Shown one piece after another: positions 1-5,427 of a stretch of DNA of 5,427 bases. Under the pieces are notes generated by a model. It was given only the letters and a program-made list of their open reading frames with translations, searched no databases and had not been told where the DNA came from. A program made the position numbers and the translations under genes. Source of the DNA: Gammaproteobacteria bacterium. GTDB lineage: Bacteria; Pseudomonadota; Gammaproteobacteria; Steroidobacterales; Steroidobacteraceae. Location: the NCBI GenBank assembly GCA_028293775.1, contig JAQGOD010000410.1, positions 1-5,427 of the forward strand, written 5' to 3'. Position 1 is the stretch's first letter. Every line of letters begins with the position of its first letter.

Positions 1-1173
1 CCCTCCCGGCTCGTCGTGCGCATACCGATATCGCTTGCCGTAGCCGATCTCTTTCATCAAGCGCGTCGGCGCAGTGCGCAAGTGCAGGGGAACCTCCAGC
101 GATCCTAAGCTCGTCGCATCTTCAGTCGCGGCATTGAACGCGGCATAGACGGCGTTGCTCTTGGCGGCACACGCCATAAATATGATCGCTTGCGCAATGG
201 CCAGTTCGCCTTCAGGGCTGCCCAATCTTTCATACACGGCGCACGCCTCCAAAGCCATGGTGAGTGCACGCGGATCGGCATTGCCGATGTCTTCACTCGC
301 CATGCGCACAGCGCGACGCGCGACATACAAAGGGTCGCAGCCGCCGGCGAGCATCCGGCACAGCCAGTAAAGCGCGGCGTCCGGATCACTGCCGCGTACC
401 GATTTATGCAGCGCCGATATTTGGTCGTAGAAATTCTCGCCGCCTTTATCGAAGCGCACGTAAGTGCTGCCGATCACCGCGCGCATCGTATCGACGTCCA
501 GGCGGCGCCCAGAGTCCTGCTCCACACTCAAGTCCGCGGCGGTTTCCAATAAATTGAGCATGCGCCGCGCATCGCCGTCGGCGGCGGCCAGCAACAACGC
601 GCGGGCCCCCTCTTCCACGGCCAAGTTCAAGGATCCTAGGCCGCGCTCCTTATCCGCAAGAGCGCGCTCGAGCAGCTTGCCGAGATCCTCAGTGGTGAGT
701 GACTTCAGCACATAGACGCGCGCCCGCGACAGCAAGGCATTGTTGACTTCGAAGGAGGGGTTCTCCGTCGTCGCGCCGATAAAAATGAGCGTTCCATCCT
801 CGACATAGGGCAGAAACGCATCCTGCTGTGCCTTGTTGAAACGGTGCACCTCGTCCAGAAACAAGACCGTGTTGCGGGTGCCGCGCAAATGGCGCGCCTG
901 TTCCACCACGGCACGAATATCCTTGATCCCGGCTTGCACCGCCGATAGGCCGACGAATTCGGCATTTGCTCCATTGGCGACCAATCGCGCCAGCGTGGTT
1001 TTCCCCGTGCCCGGCGGTCCCCACAGAATCATCGAGTGCGGGTGGCCCGACTCCAACGCGCGGCGCAAAGGGGCGCCGGGGCCGAGCAGATGCGACTGCC
1101 CGACGTACTCATCCAGGGACTGCGGCCGCAATCGATCGGCCAGCGGCCGATACGTGCCGTCGCTGACGCTCAC
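1..1173 (-). CDS. rarA: RarA/MgsA-type AAA+ ATPase (replication-associated recombination protein A), C-terminus cut by window edge
   Basis: RarA is a cytoplasmic AAA+ ATPase of the clamp-loader/RuvB relatives (also called MgsA; homologue of WRNIP1/Mgs1) that acts at stalled or damaged replication forks. The frame is open from a GTG at 1173 to position 1, giving 391 residues without a stop; E. coli RarA has about 447, so roughly 50-60 C-terminal residues are missing. Visible motifs: Walker A GPPGTGKT (52-59), Walker B VLFLDEVH (103-110), sensor 1 in GATTENPSF (133-141), the arginine-finger region LLSRARV (147-153), and sensor 2 GDARRMLN (200-207). The family's tetramerisation region follows, with YDQISALHKSVRGSDPDAAL (249-268) and ASEDIGNADPRA (292-303). 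The GTG overlaps the lolA stop by 4 bases (GTGA) and has no good Shine-Dalgarno sequence, so translation is probably coupled to lolA. The start fits the family: the TYRPLADRLRP motif lies at residues 7-17, close to the N-terminus as in relatives. No damage is seen. Confidence 0.95.
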   Translation of the reverse strand, partial: MSVSDGTYRPLADRLRPQSLDEYVGQSHLLGPGAPLRRALESGHPHSMILWGPPGTGKTTLARLVANGANAEFVGLSAVQAGIKDIRAVVEQARHLRGTRNTVLFLDEVHRFNKAQQDAFLPYVEDGTLIFIGATTENPSFEVNNALLSRARVYVLKSLTTEDLGKLLERALADKERGLGSLNLAVEEGARALLLAAADGDARRMLNLLETAADLSVEQDSGRRLDVDTMRAVIGSTYVRFDKGGENFYDQISALHKSVRGSDPDAALYWLCRMLAGGCDPLYVARRAVRMASEDIGNADPRALTMALEACAVYERLGSPEGELAIAQAIIFMACAAKSNAVYAAFNAATEDATSLGSLEVPLHLRTAPTRLMKEIGYGKRYRYAHDEPGG

Positions 1174-1808
1174 TTGCCGGCGTGCCCGATCACATCAACG
1201 CCCGGCGGCGGCACGAATGAAAACAAATCCGGCGCAAATTTTGCGTTGCGCTTCGGGTTGGTGAAAGTCAATTGCGTGACCTGATTGAGTTTGTCCGCCA
1301 GGAACATCGAGGCCAACTCGCCGTTGCGAAATCCGATGCGCACCAGCTGGAAGTCGGTGTCCGGGTGCTTCGGCAGCAGCTGATACCACTCGAGGCCATC
1401 GCTCGGCGGCAATGCCGTGACATCGAACTGGCTGCTCAACGAGCCGCCGCCGGACAACAGCACCGCCGGTGTGTTGACCAGGCTGGCATCCATATCGCGC
1501 ACATTGGCCTGCTGCAGGTCCTTGTCGTAAAACCAGATCTGCTTGCCGTCGGCAAGGATCAACTGCTCGGAAGGCTGCGAGTAGTCCCAACGGAATCTTC
1601 CCGGTTTTTGCAAGGAAAGTTTTCCGGCGGCGCTGCGCACCACCTTGCCATGGCCGTCATCGATGGTCTGCGTGAAGTCCGCCGACCACGTGGCAAGCCC
1701 GTTCAAGTACTTCTCGACTTCCGTGGTCGGAGTCGCCCAAGCCCCTGCCGTGCTCATCAGCGCCACGAGGCCGGTCAGCAGCCCGGCGGCGAATCGCTTG
1801 TGCGCCAT
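1170..1808 (-). CDS. lolA: LolA, periplasmic outer-membrane lipoprotein carrier
   Basis: LolA takes lipoproteins from the LolCDE ABC transporter in the inner membrane and hands them to LolB at the outer membrane. The product has 212 residues, near the E. coli precursor (about 203). It starts with a Sec signal peptide: positive AHKR, a hydrophobic core at 7-20, and likely cleavage after AWA (residue 25), giving a mature N-terminus of TPTTEVEKYL. Family marks are WSADFTQT (41-48), KPGRFRWDY (68-76, matching the region around Arg43 of E. coli LolA), the strand IWFYDKDLQQ (91-100), the NTP near 112-114, and the C-terminal FSFVPPPGVDV (196-206). Start choice: an ATG at 1817 overlaps the ftsK stop but lies directly against the GGAGGA at 1818-1823, whereas the ATG at 1808 is 9 bases from it. 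I therefore prefer 1808; the alternative adds only MTL. It lies between ftsK and rarA in one transcription unit. Confidence 0.95.
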   Translation of the reverse strand: MAHKRFAAGLLTGLVALMSTAGAWATPTTEVEKYLNGLATWSADFTQTIDDGHGKVVRSAAGKLSLQKPGRFRWDYSQPSEQLILADGKQIWFYDKDLQQANVRDMDASLVNTPAVLLSGGGSLSSQFDVTALPPSDGLEWYQLLPKHPDTDFQLVRIGFRNGELASMFLADKLNQVTQLTFTNPKRNAKFAPDLFSFVPPPGVDVIGHAGK

Positions 1809-1813
1809 CAATG

Positions 1814-4108
1814 TCATTCCTCCGGTGGAGCGGCGCCGTATATTTCACGGTTGCCGTTGGACTGCAAGGGACCCACGAGGCCGGCCGCCTCCATCGCCTC
1901 GACCAACCTGGCCGCACGGTTATAGCCGATTTTCAGCCGCCTCTGCACACCGGAAATCGACGCCTTGCGTGTTTCAGTGACAATGCGCACGGCTTCGTCG
2001 TACAAGGGATCTGCCTCGGCGTCGGCCGCACCGCCCTCGCTTTCCTCCTCATCGGACGGAAAGCCCGGTATGGGATTGCGAGGTCCTTCCAGGATTTCAT
2101 CGATATAAACCGGCGGCGAGGCGGATTTCAAGCCAGCCACGACGCGATGCACCTCTTGATCCGACACAAATGCGCCGTGCACCCGCGTTGGGATGGATGT
2201 ACCCGGGGGTAGGTACAGCATATCGCCATGCCCGAGCAGCGACTCGGCGCCGCTTTGGTCAAGAATGGTGCGCGAATCCACTTTTGCGGAAACCTGGAAA
2301 GCAATGCGGGTCGGGATATTGGCCTTGATCAAGCCGGTGATAACATCCACCGACGGGCGTTGCGTCGCCAATATCAAGTGGATGCCGGAGGCTCGCGCCT
2401 TTTGCGCAAGCCGAGCAATCAGTTCCTCGACCTTCTTACCCACGATCATCATGAGGTCCGCCAACTCATCGATGATCACCACGATAAAGGGCAAGGAGGT
2501 CAACTCCGGCACGTCTTCTTCGACCACGCCGGGCACCCCCTGCGCGATCTTCTGCATGCGAATTGGGTCCTTGATGGGCTTACCCGAGTCGGCTGCGTCT
2601 TTCACCTTGCGGTTGAAGCCCCCGATATTGCGCACACCGAGCGCCGACATGAGCTGGTAGCGCCGTTCCATTTCCGCCACGCACCATCGCAACGCATTGG
2701 CGGCCTGCTTCATGTCGGTGACCACGGGCGACAGAAGATGCGGAATGCCTTCGTATACCGACAGCTCGAGCATCTTCGGATCGATCATGATCATCCGAAC
2801 GTGTTCCGGCGTGGCCTTGTACACCAGGCTCAACACCATCGCATTGATGCCCACCGACTTGCCCGACCCGGTGGTACCGGCGATGAGCAAGTGAGGCATG
2901 CGCGCAAGATCGGCGACGATGGGCACCCCGCCGATGTCCTTGCCAAGCGCCAGCGCCAAGGGAGAAGTGACCTCGTCATACGGCTTGGATTTGATGATTT
3001 CGCCAAGCGTGACGATTTCGCGTTTTTCGTTGGGAATTTCCAGACCGACCACAGACTTGCCGGGGATGATCTCCACCACGCGCACACTGATCGCCGAGAG
3101 GGCCCGGGCAAGATCTTTGGCAAGGTTGCTGATCTGGCTCACCTTCACGCCGGGAGCCGGCCGCAGTTCGAATCGGGTAATCACCGGTCCCGGCTGCACG
3201 GCGACCACTTCGACCTCGATGCCGAAATCGCGCAGCTTTATTTCCACCAGCCGCGACATGGCTTCCAACGCCTCATCGGAATAGGACTGCTCGCGCGTGC
3301 CCGGTTCATCGAGCAAGGACAGCGCCGGCAATTCGCTGGATTTGGGCGCATCGAACAAGGGCACCTGCCGCTCGCGTTCGACCCGGTCGCTTTTTTGCGG
3401 CAGCGGGGCCGGCGCCTCGATGCGCGGCGGCGGTCGGTTGGCGACCTTCTTCTGTTCCTCACGCACGACTTCTTGCCGCGCTTGCTTTCGCAGTTGACCG
3501 CTCGCAAGTTCGCGCCGCTGCTCCAGCCGCGTGCGCACCCATTCGATGGCGCGCAGAACCGCCGCACCCAGGTTGTCCATCATCTGGAACCAGGAGACGC
3601 CCAAAAACAATGCCACACCCGCGAGCCATAAGCCCAGCAACAGCAATGTGGCGCCAAGGAAGCTTAAGCCCCGGGCGATGCCGTTGCCTGCCAGCACACC
3701 CAGCACGCCACCGGCGCTATTGGGCAGCACAGCGCCGCTCCAGTGCAGCGTGGCGAGGCCGCAGCTCGTCACCAGCGTCAGCACAAAACCCACTGCGCGC
3801 AACAAGGTGTTTATTCGCGAGCGGGTATCTGGCAGTGCCTGATCTTTATGGACCAGCCAGCCGGCATACGCGAGCATTACCGGAAATAGGTATGCCGGGC
3901 GTCCAAAGAGAAACAGGAAAAAACCGGCGAGCCATGCGCCCACGGGTCCGATCCAATTGCCAACCGGTCCGGGCTCGCCGGTGTCGGAGAAGCCAGGATC
4001 GTGGGGGTGATAGGAAAGGAGCGCCAGCAGCAAAAGCAGCGCGAGCGCACCGAGCACCCATAGCGTGCCTTCGCGCAGTGAACGGGCCACTGCGGCGGAG
4101 AGTTTCAA
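1814..4108 (-). CDS. ftsK: FtsK, septal DNA translocase (short, SpoIIIE-like length)
   Basis: FtsK sits at the division septum and pumps the chromosome terminus into the daughter cells; in E. coli it also activates XerCD recombination at dif. From a TTG at 4108 it has 764 residues. The N-terminus holds at least four membrane segments (about 15-33, 51-86 as one or two, 103-121, 148-172). A short charged and proline-rich linker follows (about 190-275, with VVREEQKK and [13 protein letters not shown]). The motor has Walker A GTTGSGKS (411-418), [12 protein letters not shown] (441-452), Walker [13 protein letters not shown] (543-554) and [20 protein letters not shown] (581-600). The C-terminal winged-helix gamma domain (about 700-760) contains [20 protein letters not shown] and ends [14 protein letters not shown]; in E. 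coli this domain reads KOPS sites. E. coli FtsK is much longer (1329) because of its linker; short forms are common elsewhere. The exact start is uncertain, since no in-frame ATG exists between the upstream stop (4175-4177) and the first membrane segment. Confidence 0.96.
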   Translation of the reverse strand: MKLSAAVARSLREGTLWVLGALALLLLLALLSYHPHDPGFSDTGEPGPVGNWIGPVGAWLAGFFLFLFGRPAYLFPVMLAYAGWLVHKDQALPDTRSRINTLLRAVGFVLTLVTSCGLATLHWSGAVLPNSAGGVLGVLAGNGIARGLSFLGATLLLLGLWLAGVALFLGVSWFQMMDNLGAAVLRAIEWVRTRLEQRRELASGQLRKQARQEVVREEQKKVANRPPPRIEAPAPLPQKSDRVERERQVPLFDAPKSSELPALSLLDEPGTREQSYSDEALEAMSRLVEIKLRDFGIEVEVVAVQPGPVITRFELRPAPGVKVSQISNLAKDLARALSAISVRVVEIIPGKSVVGLEIPNEKREIVTLGEIIKSKPYDEVTSPLALALGKDIGGVPIVADLARMPHLLIAGTTGSGKSVGINAMVLSLVYKATPEHVRMIMIDPKMLELSVYEGIPHLLSPVVTDMKQAANALRWCVAEMERRYQLMSALGVRNIGGFNRKVKDAADSGKPIKDPIRMQKIAQGVPGVVEEDVPELTSLPFIVVIIDELADLMMIVGKKVEELIARLAQKARASGIHLILATQRPSVDVITGLIKANIPTRIAFQVSAKVDSRTILDQSGAESLLGHGDMLYLPPGTSIPTRVHGAFVSDQEVHRVVAGLKSASPPVYIDEILEGPRNPIPGFPSDEEESEGGAADAEADPLYDEAVRIVTETRKASISGVQRRLKIGYNRAARLVEAMEAAGLVGPLQSNGNREIYGAAPPEE
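1818..1823 (-). promoter_or_regulatory. lolA ribosome binding site inside the end of ftsK
   Basis: The minus strand reads GGAGGA here, within the last codons of ftsK (Pro-Glu-Glu-stop). It is a near-perfect anti-Shine-Dalgarno match. It abuts the first possible lolA ATG (1817) with no spacer but lies 9 bases from the second ATG (1808), which is why the second is preferred. Its position suggests that ribosomes finishing ftsK can re-initiate on lolA. Confidence 0.7.
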
Positions 4109-4196
4109 CTTCGGCTTGGCCTTCTTGGGCGCAGCGCTATCCGCTAGATCTAGACCTTTAATGATGAATACTTCTTAACTGATTGAATAATATGCG

Positions 4197-4225
4197 ATAG
4201 TAACCCGGAGAACGTGAAGCGACAA
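4197..4225 (-). promoter_or_regulatory. Candidate sigma-70 promoter for ftsK-lolA-rarA
   Basis: On the minus strand, TTGTCG (4225-4220) is separated by exactly 17 bases from TACTAT (4202-4197). Each hexamer matches the consensus at four of six positions. The site sits at the edge of an A/T-rich patch (about 4145-4202) that stands out from the GC-rich surroundings. It would start transcription near 4190, leaving a leader of about 80 bases before the TTG. A second -10-like TATTAT lies just downstream (4192-4187) with no good -35. This is a by-eye match and may be chance. Confidence 0.3.
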
Positions 4226-4307
4226 GATCGGGGTTGGTTGCAGAGCGGACTTGTCGGAACTGGCTGGAGCCCCCAGATTTACTTACCATGGGTCAGCTAA
4301 CCTTTAA

Positions 4308-5427
<1,120 letters not shown>

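Noticed and set aside
689..1024. Minus-strand open frames within rarA, which could suggest that rarA is broken
   Set aside because: Translating the correct frame from the GTG at 1173 gives 391 uninterrupted residues with every AAA+ motif. The gene is only truncated by the window edge.
1272..1925. 217-residue plus-strand open frame across lolA and the end of ftsK
   Set aside because: It is antisense to two well-supported genes, has no family resemblance and no credible ribosome binding site; a shadow frame.
2204..2213. KOPS-like sequence (GGGNAGGG) inside ftsK
   Set aside because: The stretch GGGTAGGT misses the final G, and a single near match in a GC-rich gene is expected by chance.
2228..3631. 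467-residue plus-strand open frame
   Set aside because: It lies entirely antisense to ftsK, whose product has all expected motifs. Its translation is rich in His, Arg and Asp, with no recognisable domain, as expected of a shadow frame opposite a GC-rich gene.
3610..4161. 183-residue plus-strand open frame opposite the FtsK membrane domain
   Set aside because: It is Arg/Ala/Pro-rich low-complexity translation antisense to real coding sequence, with no domain seen.
4197..4211. Possible OxyR-type site near trxB (an ATAG tetrad at 4197)
   Set aside because: The CTAT expected seven bases later is absent and no further tetrads fit the spacing.
4254..4277. Imperfect GGCT/AGCC stem as a terminator or leader hairpin
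   Set aside because: The stem is only 4 bp with a 2-base loop and has no U-tract; not distinguishable from chance.
4158..4289. 43-codon minus-strand ORF starting ATG upstream of ftsK
   Set aside because: It ends beside the ftsK frame but in a different phase, has A/T-rich non-coding composition and no recognisable product. It could only be an FtsK N-terminus if there were a frameshift near 4158, for which there is no evidence.

Overview
This window is chromosomal housekeeping DNA. It is fairly GC-rich and gene-dense, with no RNA gene, insertion sequence, CRISPR array or prophage gene visible. The proteins look gammaproteobacterial. The thioredoxin reductase follows the Escherichia coli TrxB sequence closely from end to end, the order ftsK-lolA-rarA is the one known from Gammaproteobacteria, and LolA implies a Gram-negative envelope. 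FtsK is the short form of about 760 residues rather than the 1329-residue E. coli form. Together with a probable DUF482 gene right after trxB, this suggests a lineage near the Xanthomonadales or another non-enteric group; that placement is inference.

Layout: on the minus strand, reading right to left, are ftsK (4108-1814), lolA (1808 or 1817 to 1170) and rarA (1173 to beyond position 1, its C-terminus lost at the window edge). The lolA ORF and ftsK overlap in a 4-base ATGA if the first lolA ATG is used, and lolA and rarA overlap in a 4-base GTGA, so the three almost certainly share one transcript. A divergent intergenic region (about 4109-4361) separates them from the plus-strand genes trxB (4362-5351) and the start of a DUF482/FemAB-like gene, whose GTG may overlap the trxB stop by 4 bases.

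The genes serve different core tasks: FtsK moves chromosome ends at the septum, LolA carries lipoproteins across the periplasm, RarA acts at stalled replication forks, and TrxB supplies reduced thioredoxin. Nothing here points to a new system. The points worth a second look are small: the ftsK start has no ATG and its frame carries a lysine-rich coding-like stretch upstream of the TTG; the lolA start is ambiguous; a perfect dyad lies just upstream of the trxB ribosome binding site; and no lrp gene lies between trxB and ftsK, unlike in E. coli.
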